Counted from the first letter of the stretch, positions 11,691 through 24,315 are shown. The stretch is 64,000 nt of DNA from Sipunculus nudus (GCA_026874595.1 CM049308.1:22795867-22859866), one strand, 5' to 3'. Translations and numbers: made by a program. Notes: generated by a model not told the origin, from the letters alone.

Positions 11691-12714
11691 ATTACTTAAC
11701 TTCCATTATGTACCTGGTGCCATGACCTGTTGACCTGTTGACAAGAAACTAGGTTATGATAAAAACTTGTCTTTTTACCTTCAGGGTTCAGGTGGAGATT
11801 GGGCCAGGGGCATATGGCTGTGAGATCCAATGCTTTTACCATTGTGTATGACCCTTAACCCAGGCTGATTGGCTGTATGCTTCTAGAAATGAAGATAAGT
11901 TGAGGTATTGGTCGTCAATGTCAGTAATCATCCTGTGACTGGACATAGCATGTTATCTGTGGATTAATGTTTGCATGATGTAGTCCAGTAGCTTGGACTT
12001 GAGGCCAGTCACACTGATTAAACTAAATGAGAGCTTGAATCAAAGGGGGCTTTCTGCAGCAGGATGTAGAGATGGCTAGTTGAGAGTAGTGTCATGCTGT
12101 TTCGTAATGATCACAAGCACTCCGGGCTTTCCATAAGACCTCCACCATAGGTGACCATTCTCAGAGGGGACACACATAATCAACTGAATACAAAGACTCA
12201 GAGAACTGCGAGATTAAATCGTGATGGATTGCCCAATGATCAAGGTCCTGCCGCCGTCACTGAGTATTTAACAAAGCAATGCGTGTTATCGGATTAATTA
12301 TGGTATTGATTCTAAGTGATCTGGTCATCATCAGATGCTACGTTACATGCAATTATTCATTTTGACATCGTCCAAGGGAGATTGGTTGAGTGCAGGTTGT
12401 TGACACTACCCTAAGTGAATGTCACTGATGGTTTGCTGAGCAGTCAAAGGAGATTGCACTGGCCTGACTTGTTAAGGGGAGAGGGCTTTTTGTGTGAGAT
12501 TTTTTTAATGCTTGCTGTCAAATAATCGTGTCAGATAATGTGTGGTTCTCTCTCACCCTGCAGTAATGTTTACTGATTAAATATAAAGAGCTGAACTATA
12601 ACCAGCAGAAACTTTGCTTGAGGACACCCCTTTGAGGCATTATCATGGTGAACACCATTATCTAATAGAAAAACATTTATCAATCTCTTGACAGAAACCC
12701 AAGCAAAAATTATG
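11691..12714. other. Unique DNA with a possible conserved island (12.0-12.5 kb)
   Basis: The interval is non-repetitive and more balanced in composition. It contains homeodomain-type words: TTATCGGATTAATTA (12286-12300) and GCAATTATTC (12349). It also has 'gatctggtcatcatcagatg' as TGATCTGGTCATCATCAGAT and a strong acceptor-like TTCTCTCTCACCCTGCAG near 12546-12563 with no exon after it. The enhancer-like reading is inference. Confidence 0.35.
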
Positions 12715-15700
12715 AAGAAAGCAGCAGTGACACAAGTAGTCAGATGGCAGTGACACAAAGAGGATGATGACAGCAGTGAAACAAGAAGGAGGCTGACAGC
12801 TATAACACAAAGGGGATGATGACAGCAGTGACACAAAGAGGATGATGACAGCAGTGACACAAGAAGGAGCCTGACAGCAGTCCCAAAAGGAGGAGGATGA
12901 CAGCAGTGACATTAAGAGGAGGCTCGTCACAGTGACACACAGAGATAACAGCCATTAAACACAAGGAGGAGACAGAAATCAGTGACACAAAGAGGTGAGA
13001 GCAATAACCTCAATGGGGAGGCTGAGAGCAGTGACACAAGGAGGAGCCTGACAGCAGTGACACAAAGAGTTGAGAGCAATTAACCATATTGGAGGGTGAC
13101 AGCAGTCCCAAAAGGAGGAGAATGACAGCAGTGACACAAGTAGTAGGCTGACAGCAGTGACACAAAGAGTTGAGAGAAATTAACCATATTGGAGGGTGAC
13201 AGCAGTCCCAAAAGGAGGAGAATGACAGCAGTGACACAAGTAGTAGGCTGACAGCAGTGACACAAAGAGTTGAGAGAAATTAACCATATTGGAGGGTGAC
13301 AGCAGTCCCAAAAGGAGGAGAATGACAGCAGTGACACAAGGAGTAGGCTGACAACAGTGACACAAAGAGTTGAGAGCAATTAACCACAATTGGAGGCTGA
13401 CAGCAGTCACATAAGTAGGAGACTGACAGCAGTAACACAAGCAGGAGAATGACAGCAGTGACACAAGAAGGAGGCTGACAGCAGTCCAAAAAGGAGGAGG
13501 ATTACAGCAGTGACACAAGGAGGAGGCTGACAGAAGTGACACAAGACTTGAGAGCAATTAACCACACTTCCAGGCTGACAGCAGTGACACAAGTAGGAGA
13601 CTGACAGCAGTGACAAAAGGAGGAGAATGACAGTAGTGACACAAGAAGGAGCCTGACAGCAGTCCCAAAAGGAGGAGGATGACAGCAGTGACACAAGCAG
13701 GAGCCTGACAGCAGTGACACGAGGAGGCTGACAGCAGTGACACAAGTAGGAGACTGACAGCAGTGACACAAGCAGGAGTATGACAGTAGTGACACAAGAA
13801 GGAGCCTGACAGCAGTCCCAAAAGGAGGAGGATGACAGCAGTGACACAAGGAGGAGGCTGACAGAAGTGACACAAGACTTGAGAGCAATTAACCACACTT
13901 CGAGGCTGACAGCAGTGACACAAGAAGGAGACTGACAGCAGTGACAAAAAGAGGAGAATGACAGTAGTGACACAAGAAGGAGCCTGACAGCAGTCCCAAA
14001 AGGAGGAGGATGACAGCAGTGACACAAGGAGGAGGCTGACAGATGTGACACAAGACTTGAGAGCAATTAACCACACTTCGAGGCTGACAGCAGTGACACA
14101 AGTAGGAGACTTACAGCAGTGACAAAAGGAGTAGAATGACAGTAGTGACACAAGCAGGAGCCTGACAGCAGTCCCAAAAGGAGGAGAATGACAGCAGTGA
14201 CACAAGCAGGAGCCTGTAAGCAGTGACAAAAGGAGGAGGCTGACAGCAGTGACAAAAGGAGAATGACAGCAGTGACACAAGGAGGAGAAGGACAGCAGTG
14301 ACACAAGGAGGAGGCTGACAGCAGTGACACAAAGAGTTGGGAGCAATTAACCACAATCAGAGGCTGACAGCAGTGACACAAGGAGGCTGACAGCAGTAAC
14401 ACAAGGAGAAACCTGACAGCAGTGATATGAGGTGGTTGACAGCAGTAACACATAGAGGAGAATAACAGCAGTGACACAAAGAGGATGATGACAACAGCAG
14501 TGTCAGAAGGAGGAGAATGACAGCATTGACATAAATTGGAGGCAGACTGCAATGACAAAAGGAGGATAACAGTAGTGATTCAGGAAGAGTGACAGCAGGG
14601 ACACCAGGAGTATGACAGGAGTCACACAAGGAGGATGACTGCAGTGTCATTAAGAGGAGGCTGGCAGCAGTGACACAAGAAGTAGGTTGACAGCAGTGAC
14701 ACAAGGAGGAGGCTGGCAGCAGTCACATAAGGAGGAGACTGACAGCAGTGACACAAGGAGAAGAATGACAGTGGTGATAAAGAAGAGACTGACAGCAGTG
14801 ACAATAAGAGGAGGCTGGCAGCAGTGACACAAAGAGGTGACATCAATTAACCACAGTGGGAAGGCTTACAGCAGTGATACAAGGAGGAGGCTGAGAGCAG
14901 TGTCACAAGGTGGAGCCTAACAGCAGTGACACAAGCAGGAGCCTGACAGCAGTAACAAAAGAAGAATGACAGCAGTGACAAAAGGAAGAGAATGACAGCA
15001 GTGACAAAAGGAAGAGAATGACAGCAGTGACACAAGCAGGAGCCTAACAGCAGTGACAAAAGGAGAATGACAGCAGTGACACAAAGAGGAGAAGGACAGC
15101 AGTGACACAAGGAGGAGGCTGACAGCAGTGACACAATGAGTTGGGAGCAATTAACCACAATCGTAGGCTGACAGCAGTGACACCAGGAGGAGGCTGACAG
15201 CAGTAACAAAAGGAGAAGCCTGACAGCAGTGATACCAGGAGGTTGACAGCAGTGACACATGAAGGAGCCTAACAGCAGTCCCAAAAGGAGGAGAATGACA
15301 GCAATGACAAAAGGAGGAGAATGACAGTAGTGACACAAGAAGGAGCCTGACAGCAGTCTCAAAAGGAGTAGGCTGACAGCAGTGTCACAAAGAGTTGAGA
15401 GCAATTAACATCAATTGGAGGCTGACAGCAGTCACACAAGTAGGAGACTGACAGCAGTAACACAAGCAGGAGAATGACAGCAGTGACACAAGAAGGAGGC
15501 TGACAGCAGTCCAAAAAGGAGGAGGATGACAGCAGTGACACAAGGAGGAGAATGACAGTAGTGACACAAGAAGGAGCCTGACAGCAGTGACATAACGAGG
15601 CAGAACACAGAGACACAAATTGGATGATGACAGCAGTGACATTTAGAGGAGGCTGACAGCAGTGACACAAAGAGGTGACATCAATTAACCACAGTGGGGA

Positions 15701-18700
15701 GGCTTACAGCAGTGATACAAGGAGGAGACTGACAGCAGTAACACAAGCAGGAGAATGACAGCAGTGACACAAGAAGGAGGCTGACAGCAGTCCAAAAAGG
15801 AGGAGGATGACAGCAGTGACACAAGGTAGAGAATGACAGTAGTGACACAAGAAGGAGCCTGACAGCAGTCTAAAAAAGAGGAGGATGACAGCAATGACAC
15901 AAGGAGGAGGCTGACAGTAGTGACACAAGAAGGTGCCTGACAGCAATGACACAAGGAGGAGAAGGACAGCAGTGACACAAGGAAGGAGCCTGACAGCAGT
16001 GACACAAGGAGAAGGCTGACAGCAGTGACACAAAGAGTTGAGAGCAATTAACAACAATTGGAGGCTGACAGCAGTCACACAAGTAGGAGACTGACAGCAG
16101 TAACACAAGCAGGAGAATGACAGCAGTGACACAAGAAGGAGGCTGACAGCAGTCCAAAAAGGAGGAGGATGACAGCAGTGACACAAGGAGGAGAATGACA
16201 GTAGTGACACAAGAAGGAGCCTGACAGCAGTCTCAAAAGGAGGAGGATGACAGCAATGACACAAGGAGGAGGCTGACAAAAGTGGCACAAGACTTGAGAG
16301 AAATTAACCACACTTCGAGGCTGACAGCAGTGACACAAGTAGGAGACTGACAGCAGTGACAAAAAGAGGAGATTTACAGTAGTGACACAAGCAGGAGCCT
16401 GACAGCAGTCCCAAAAGTAGGAGAATGACAGCAGTAACACAAGGAGGCTGACAGCAGTGACATTAAAAGGAGGCTGACAGCAGTGACATTAAGAGGAGGC
16501 TGACAGCAGTGACATAACCAGGCAGAACACAGTGACACAAATTGGATGATGACAGCAGTGACATTTAGAGGAGGCTGACAGCAGTGACACAAAGAGGTGA
16601 CATCAATTAACCACAGTGGGGAGGCTTACAGCAGTGATACAAGGAGGAGGCTGAGAGCAGTGACACAAGCAGGAGCCTGACAGCAGTAACAAAAGGAGAA
16701 GAATGACAGCAGTGACACAAGCAGGAGCCTGACAGCAGTGACAAAAGGAGGAGAATGACAGCAGTGACACAAGCAGGAGCCTGACAGAAGTGACAAAAGG
16801 AGGAGAATGACACCAGTGACACAAGCAGGAGAAGGACAGCAGTGACACAAAGAGTTGGGAGCAATTAAACACAATCGGAGGCTGACAGCAGTGACACAAG
16901 GAGGAGGCTGACAGCAGTAACACAAGGAGAAGCCTGACAGCAGTGATACCAGGAGGTTGACAGCAGTAACACATGGAGGAGAATAACAGCAGTGACACAA
17001 AGAGGATGATGACAACAGCAGTGTCAGAAGGAGGAGGATGACAGCATTGACATCAATAGGAGGCAGACTGCAGTGACAAAAGGAGGATAACAGTAGTGAC
17101 TCAGGAAGAATGACAGCAGGGACACCAGGAGTATGACAGGAGTCACACAAGGAGGATGACAGCAGTGACATTAAGAGGAGGCTGGCAGCAGTGACACAAG
17201 GAGTAGGTTGACAGCAGTGACATAAGGAGGAGGCTGGCAGCAGTGACACAAGGAAGAGACTGACAGCAGTGACACAAGGAGAAGAATGACAGCAGTGATA
17301 AGGAAGAGACTGACAGCAGTGACAATAAGAGGAGGCTGGCAGCAGTGACACAAAGAGATAACAGCAATTAAACACAGTGGGAAGGCTCACAGCAGTGATA
17401 CAAGGAGGAGGCTGAGAGCAGTGACACAAGGAGGAGCCTGACAGCAGTAACAAAAGGAGAAGAATGACAGCAGTGACACTAGCAGGAGCCTGACAGCAGT
17501 GACAAAAGGAGGAGAATGACAGCAGTGACACAAGCAGGAGCCTGACAGCTGTGACAAAAGGAGAATGACAGCAGTGACACAAGGAGGAGAAGGACAGCAG
17601 TGACACAACGAGGCTGACAGCAGTGACACAAAGAGTTGGGAGCAGTTAACCACAATCGGAGGCTGACAGCAGTGACACAAGGAGGAGGCTGACAGCAGTA
17701 ATACAAGGAGGAGACTAACAGCAGTGACACAAGGAGAAAAATGACAGCGGTGATAAGGAAGAGACTGACAGCAGTGACAATAAGAGGAGGCTGGCAGCAG
17801 TGACACAAAGAGGTGACATCAATTAACCAAAGTGGGGAGGCTTACAGCAGTGACACAAGTAGGAGCCTGACAGCAGTAACAAAAGGAGAAGAATGACAGC
17901 AGTGACACAAGCAGGAGCCTGACAGCAGTGACAAAAGGAGGAGAATGACAGCAGTGACACAAGCAGGAGCCTGACAGCAGTGACAAAAGGAGAATGACAG
18001 CAGTGACACAAGGAGGAGGCTGACAGCAGTGACACAAAGAGTTGGGAGCAATTAACCACAATCGGAGGCTGACAGCAGTGACACAAGGAGGAGGCTGACA
18101 GCAGTAACACAAGGAGAAGCCTGACAGCAGTGATACCAGGAGGTTGTCAGCAGTAACACATGGAGGAGAATAACAGCAGTGACACAAAGAGGATGATGAA
18201 AACAGCAGTGTCAGAAGGAGGAGGATGACAGCGTTGACATAAAGAGGAGGCAGACTGCAGTGACAAAAGGAGGATAACAGTAGTTACTCAGGAAGAATGA
18301 CAGCAGGGACACCAGGAGTATGACAGGAGTCACACAAGGAGGATGACAGCAGTGACATTAAGAGGAGGCTGGCAGCAGTGACACAAGGAGTAGGTTGACA
18401 GCAGTGACACAAGGAGGAGGCTGGCAGCAGTGACACAAGGAGAAGAATGACAGCAGTGATAAGGAAGAGACTGACAGCAGTGACAATAAGAGGAGTCTGG
18501 CAGCAGTGACACAAAGAGATAACAGCAATTAAACACAAGGGGATGTCAGAAAGCAGTATCACAAGCAGGAGGCTGACAGCAGTGACATTAACAGGAGGCT
18601 TGCAGCAGTGACACACAGAAATAACAGCAATTAAACGTAAGGGGGAGACAGAAATCAGTGACACAAGGAGGAGGCTGACAGCAGTGACACAGTGAGTTGA

Positions 18701-19010
18701 GAGCAATTAACCACAATGGGGAGGCTGACAGCAGTGGCACACGGAGGCTGACAGCAGTGACTCAAGTGGAGGCTGACAGCATTGACATAAAGAGGAGACA
18801 GACTGCAGTGACAAAAGGAGCATAACCAGGAGGATGACTACAGTGTCAGAAGGAGGAGGATAACAGCAGTGAGATTAAGAGGAGGCACACTGCAGTGACA
18901 CAAGGAGGTTACAGTAGTGACTCAGGGAGAATGACAGCAGGGACATCAGGAGGATGGCAGCAGTAACACTAAGAGGAGAATGACAGTGGTCAAACAAAGG
19001 CAAAAAGCAG
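12715..19010. repeat. Minisatellite array 1, 26-bp unit, ~6.3 kb
   Basis: The core unit is 26 bp, built from GACAGCAGTGACACAAGG followed by AGGAGGCT. That gives roughly 240 units with many point and short indel variants. Variant units carry GAGAGCAATTAACCACA, 'cagtcccaaaagg' or 'cagtgacattaag'. Higher-order repeats are visible: a 100-bp unit three times at 13081-13380, and kilobase-scale copies marked by CAGTGTCAGAAGGAGGA at 14498, 17019, 18206 and 18841. Because three units make 78 bp, minus-strand frames stay open and give a 26-residue Cys/Leu/Ser-rich repeat (as in 16626-17606). Frames switch freely and no start, splice or domain evidence supports a protein. Confidence 0.95.
13081..13380. 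repeat. 100-bp higher-order repeat, three copies
   Basis: TAACCATATTGGAGGGTGAC begins at 13081, 13181 and 13281, exactly 100 bp apart. The next unit at 13381 has diverged (TAACCACAATTGGAGG). The near identity of these copies against the decayed surroundings points to a recent local expansion. Confidence 0.9.
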
Positions 19011-22000
19011 GTAACCAAAAGGTGGAGGGTGTGAAGAGCAAGTAACTGCCGGGAGGATGGTGTGAGGAGTAGCTTACCACCAGGAGGATGGTGTGAGGAG
19101 CAGTTAACCACAAGTAGGATGGTGTGAGGACCAGCTAACCACCAGGAGGAGGATGTGAGGAGCAGTTAACCACCAGGAGGATGGTGTAAGGAGCAGTTAA
19201 CTCACCAGGAGGATGGTGTGAGGACCAGCTTACCACCAGGAGGATGGTGTGAGGAGCAGTTAACTCACCAGGAGGATGGTGTGAGGACCAGCTTACCACC
19301 AGGAGGATGGTGTGAGGAGCAGCTAACTCACCAGGAGGATGGTGTGAGGAGCAGTTCACCACCAAAAGCATGGTGTGAGGAGCAGTTAACTCACCAGGAG
19401 GATGGTGTGAGAAGCAGCTAACCCCCAGGAAGATGGTGTGAGGAGCAGCTAACCACCAGGAGGATGGTGTGAGGAGCAGCTAACTCACCAGGAGGATGGT
19501 GTGAGGAGCAGTTCACCACCAAAAGGATGGTGTGAGGAGCAGTTAACTCACCAGGAGGATGGTGTGAGAAGCAGCTAACCCCCAGGAAGATGGTGTGAGG
19601 ACCAGCTAACCACCAGGAGGATGGTGTGAGGACCAGTTAACCACCAGGAAGATGGTGTGAGGACCAGCTAACCACCAGGAGGATGGTGTGAGGAGCAGCT
19701 AACCACCAGGAGGATGGTGTGAGGAGCAGCTAACTCACCAGGAGGATGGTGTGAGGAGCAGTTAACTCACCAGGAGGATGGTGTGAGGACCAGCTAACCA
19801 CCAGGAGGAGGGTGTGAGAAGCAGTTAACTCACCAGGAGGATGGTGTGAGGAGCAGCTAACCACCAGGAGGATGGTGTGAGGAGCAGTCAATCACAAAGT
19901 GGAGGGTGTGAGAAGCAGTTAACACACCAGGAGGATGGTGTGAGGAGCAGCTTACCACTAGGAGGATGATGTGAGGACAAGCTAACCACCAGGAAAATGG
20001 TGTGAGGAGCAGTTAACCACAAGTAGGATGGTGTGAGGACCAGCTTACTCACCAGGAGGATGGTGTGAGGAGCAGTTAACTCACCAGGAGGATGGTGTGA
20101 GAACCAGCTAACCACCAGGAGGATGGTGTGAGGAGCAGTCAATCACAAGGTGGAGGGTGTGAGAAGCAGTTAACTCACCAGGAGGATGGTGTGAAGAGCA
20201 GCTAACCACCAGGAGGATGGTGTGAGGACCAGCTAACCACCAGGAGGATGGTGTGAGGACCAGCTAACCACCAGGAGGATGGTGTGAGGACCAGCTAACC
20301 ACCAGGAGGATGGTGTGAGGAGCAGCTAACCACTAGGAGGATGGTGTGAGGACCAGCTAACTACCAGGAGGATGGTGTGAGGACCTGCTTACCACCAGGA
20401 GGATGGTGTGAGGAGCAGTTAACCACAAGTAGGATGGCGTCAGGAGCAGTTAACCACAAGGAGGATGGTGTGAGGAGCAGTTAACTCACCAGGAAGATGG
20501 TGTGAGGAGCAGTTAACTAACCAGGAGGATGATGTGAGGAGCAGCTAACCACCAGGAGGATGGTGTGAGGACCAGCTAACCACCAGGAGGATTGTGTGAG
20601 GACCAGCTAACTCACCAGGAGGATGGTGTGAGGAGCAGTTAACCACCAGGAGGATGGTGTGAGGAGCAGTTAACCACAAGTAGGATGGCGTCAGGAGCAG
20701 TTAACCACAAGGAGATTGGTGTGAGGAGCAGTTAACTCACCAGGAAGATGGTGTGAGGAGCAGTTAACTAACCAGGAGGATGGTGTGAGGAGCAGCTAAC
20801 CACCAGGAGGATGGTGTGAGGACCAGCTAACCACCAGGAGGATGGTGTGAGGACCAGCTAACCACCAGGAGGATGGTGTGAGGAGCAGCTAACTCACCAG
20901 GAGGATGGTGTGAGGAGCAGTTAACCACAAGGAGGATGGTGTGAGGACCAGCTAACTCACCAGGAAGATGATGTGAGGAGCAGTTAACTAACCAGGAGGA
21001 TGATGTGAGGACCAGCTAACCACCAGGAGGATGGTGTAAGGACCAGCTAACCACCAGGAGGATGGTGTGAGGACCAGCTAACCACCAGGAGGATGGTGTG
21101 AGGACCAGCTAACCACCAGGAGGATGGTGTGAGGAGCAGTTAACCACCAGGAGGATGGTGTGAGGAGCAGTCAATCACAAAGTGGAGGGTGTGAGAAGCA
21201 GTTAACTCACCAGGAGGATGGTGTGAGGACCAGCTTACCACCAGGAGGATGGTGTTAGGAGCAGCTAACCACCAGGAGGATGGTGTGAGGAGCAGCTAAC
21301 CACCAGGAGGATGGTGTGAGGACCAGCTAACCACCAGGAGGATGGTGTGAGGACCAGCTAACCACCAGGAGGATGGTGTGAGGAGCAGCTAACTCACCAG
21401 GAGGATGGTGTGAGGAGCAGTTAACCACCAGAAGGATGGTGTGAGGAGCAGTCAATCACAAAGTGGAGGGTGTGAGAAGCAGTTAACTCACCAGGAGGAT
21501 GGTGTGAGGACCAGCTTACCACCAGGAGGATGATGTGAGGAGCAGCTAACCACCAGGAGGATGGTGTGAGGACCAGCTAACCACCAGGAGGATGGTGTGA
21601 GGACCAGCTAACCACCAGGAGGATGGTGTGAGGACCAGCTAACCACCAGGAGGATGGTGTGAGGACCAGCTAACCACCAGGAGGATGGTGTGAGGAGCAG
21701 TTAACCACCAGGAGGATGGTGTGAGGAGCAGTCAATCACAAAGAGAAGGGTGTGAGAAGCAGTTGACTCACCAGGAGGATGGTGTGAGGACCAGCTTACC
21801 ACCAGGAGGATGGTGTGAGGAGCAGCTAACCACCAGGAGGATGGTGTGAGGAGCAGCTAACCACCAGGAGGATGGTGTGAGGACCAGCTAACCACCAGGA
21901 GGATGGTGTGAGGAGCAGTTTACCACCAGGAGGATGGTGTGAGGAGCAGCTAACCACCAGGAGGATGGTGTGAGGAGCAGTTAACCACTAGGAGGATGGT

Positions 22001-23275
22001 GTGAGGACCAGCTAACCACCAGGAGGATGGTGTGAGGAGCAGCTAATTACCAGAAGGATGGTGTGAGGAGCAGTTAACCACAAGTAGGATGGTGTGAGGA
22101 GCAGTTAACCACAAGTAGGATGGCGTCAGGAGCAGTTTACCACAAGGAGGATGGTGTGAGGAGCAGTTAACTCACCAGGAAGATGGTGTGAGAAGCAGTT
22201 AACTCACCAGGAGGATGATGTGAGGAGCAGTTAACCACCAGGAAGATGGTGTGAGGACCAGCTTACCACCAGGAGGATGGTGTGAGGAGCAGCTAACCAC
22301 CAGGAGGATGGTGTGAGGAGCAGCTAACCACCAGGAGGATGGTGTGAGGACCAGCTAACCACCAGGAGGATGGTGTGAGGAGCAGTTTACCACCAGGAGG
22401 ATGGTGTGAGGAGCAGCTAACCACCAGGAGGATGGTGTGAGGAGCAGTTAACCACCAGGAGGATGGTGTGAGGACCAGCTAACCACCAGGAGGATGGTGT
22501 GAGGAGCAGCTAATTACCAGAAGGATGGTGTGAGGAGCAGTTAACCACAAGTAGGATGGTGTGAGGAGCAGTTAACCACAAGTAGGATGGTGTGAGGAGC
22601 AGTTTACCACAAGGAGGATGGTGTGAGGAGCAGTTAACTCACCAGGAAGATGGTGTGAGGAGCAGTTAACTAACCAGGAGGATGATGTGAGGAGCAGTTA
22701 ACCACCAGGAAGATGGTGTGAGGACCAGCTAACCACCAGGAGGATGGTGTGAGGAGCAGCTAACTCACCAGGAGGATGGTGTGAGGAGCAGTAAACCAGA
22801 AGTAGGATGGTGTAAGGACCAGCTAACCACCAGGAGGATGATGTGAGGAGCAGTTAACCACCAGGAGGATGGTGTGAGGAACAGCTAACTCACCAGGAGG
22901 ATGGTGTGAGGAGCAGTTAACCACCAGAAGGATGGTGTGAGGAGCAGTAACTCACCAGGAGGATGGTGTAAGAAGCAGCTAACCCCTAGGAAGATGGTGT
23001 GAGGACCAGCTAACCACCAGGAGGATGGTGTGAGGACCAGTTAACCACCAGGAGGATGGTGTGAGGACCAGCTAACCACCAGGAGGATGGTGTGAGGAGC
23101 AGCTAACTCACCAGGAGGATGGTGTGAGGAGCAGCTAACTCACCAGGAGGATGGTGTGAGAAGCAGTTAACCACAAGGAAGAGAAGTTAACCACAGGGAT
23201 GAGGATATGAGGAACAGTTAACCATGAGGAGGATGGTGTGAGGAGCTGTTAACTACATCAAGGAGCAGTTAATTT
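19011..23275. repeat. Minisatellite array 2, 31/32-bp unit, ~4.3 kb
   Basis: Units read ACCAGGAGGATGGTGTGAGG followed by 'accagctaacc' or 'agcagttaactc'. The 31-bp form has 'taaccacc' and the 32-bp form 'taactcacc'. About 135 units lie directly against array 1. Higher-order structure is marked by TCAATCACAAAGTGGAGG-type units at 19888, 20139, 21171, 21452 and 21732, by AGGATGGCGTCAGG at 20431, 20682 and 22117, and by AGCTAATTACCAG at 2041-type phase, 22041 and 22508 (467 bp apart). The plus strand is purine- and G-rich. Open frames here, such as 19218-19421, are translations of two units (63 bp, 21 residues). Confidence 0.95.
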
Positions 23276-24060
23276 AAGAATTCCTTAAATGTGTTCCAGT
23301 TCACTGAAGAGAACTTCATGCAGACAATTAGTTTCACCCTAGTTGTTATGATATTTGACTTTACTGATGCAAGTAAATGGTTTAAACCAAGCTTGCCTAC
23401 AGAGTTTGTTTTAATGCCTTTATAAATGCTTCCAAGCCTGTTTAATCAGAATTTACCAAAAAGTTTGCCATATAATCATACATCCTCCTCTTTCACAGAA
23501 ATAACTTAATTTTTATTTCATTGGGCAGTTTCAACTATACTGGTAGGTCAGTGTCCTGGCCTTTTAAAATAACCAAGCTGTCCTGTGGTATTTTTTTTTT
23601 CCCACCTCAAGGTTTGAACAACACAACAGATAGAAAACTGGAGAATATAATTATGTATGTGCCTTGTATGTATTACTGTCAGCAGAAAAATACAAGGTGT
23701 GCTACAACCAATACATTAGAACTGGGGTGAATTTTACATCAGAATGAAAGAGCAAAGGTCATCCACGGCCAAGGTTTGCCCAACAGCCGGTGAACTCTTA
23801 TCCAATCAGGGATATAGTAATTTAATAAGCACACTTTTATGGTATTGTGACAGCACTGGGCCATCTTTGAGAATGACCCAGAGCAGAGCAATCATTAAAC
23901 GTATATTTGAAGAATTCTCTGTTGTAAAGTACTGCTGGCATTTAGTCACTTTGCTGAGATATTGTAATAATTGAAGATGAATTTTTGTCTTTTTTTTCAA
24001 GCTCAGCGAGGACACAAGTTGTCCTTATAAGTGTGTTGTGGGATTTTTGACAACAACATA
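23276..24060. other. Unique AT-rich DNA, no supported gene
   Basis: Two short open frames (23521-23730 from TTG, 23744-23974 from ATG) do not resemble known proteins and lack splice or domain support. A small inverted repeat AGGACACAAGTTGTCCT lies at 24009-24025. Confidence 0.4.
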
Positions 24061-24315
24061 TTAGGGTTAGTAGTTGTAAGACATGGCCTTGTGGTTAAGG
24101 CATTGGAATATAAGCAGGAGGTCCCAGGGTTAAACCCAGCCAGTACCACAACTGTAAAAATGGTGAATTCTCAAAAGATATGGGTGGGACATAGAGCAGT
24201 GGTTAAGGGGTTGGACTTCAGAGCAGAGGGTCCTTGGTTCAAACCCCACTGGTGCCTCAGTGGCATAATAGTGAAATCTTGCTTGAACCTCAAGAGATTC
24301 ACTCTTGTTGTCTGA
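24061..24315 (+). mobile_element. Tandem pair of tRNA-like SINE modules
   Basis: Two tRNA-like heads lie one after the other. The first has A-box-like TGGCCTTGTGGTTAAGGC (24083-24100) and B-box-like GGGTTAAACCC (24127-24137). The second has TAGAGCAGTGGTTAAGGGG (24192-24210) and GGTTCAAACC (24236-24245). The spacing fits pol III internal promoters. Neither module has a full cloverleaf acceptor stem that I can pair, so these are tRNA-derived repeats and not tRNA genes. A short body follows to about 24315. Confidence 0.6.

Noticed and set aside
12546-12563. Strong splice acceptor TTCTCTCTCACCCTGCAG
   Set aside because: The following sequence has early stops in all frames and no donor nearby.
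16626-17606. 326-codon minus-strand Cys/Leu/Ser-rich repeat protein
   Set aside because: It is a translation of the 26-bp minisatellite (three units equal 26 codons). Overlapping frames are equally open and indels switch frames freely.
19011-23275. CRISPR array
   Set aside because: Repeats are contiguous with no unique spacers, and the genome context is eukaryotic.
24192-24260. Functional tRNA gene
   Set aside because: A and B boxes are present, but I cannot pair a full acceptor stem or anticodon arm. The context is a repeat, so a SINE head is the better reading.
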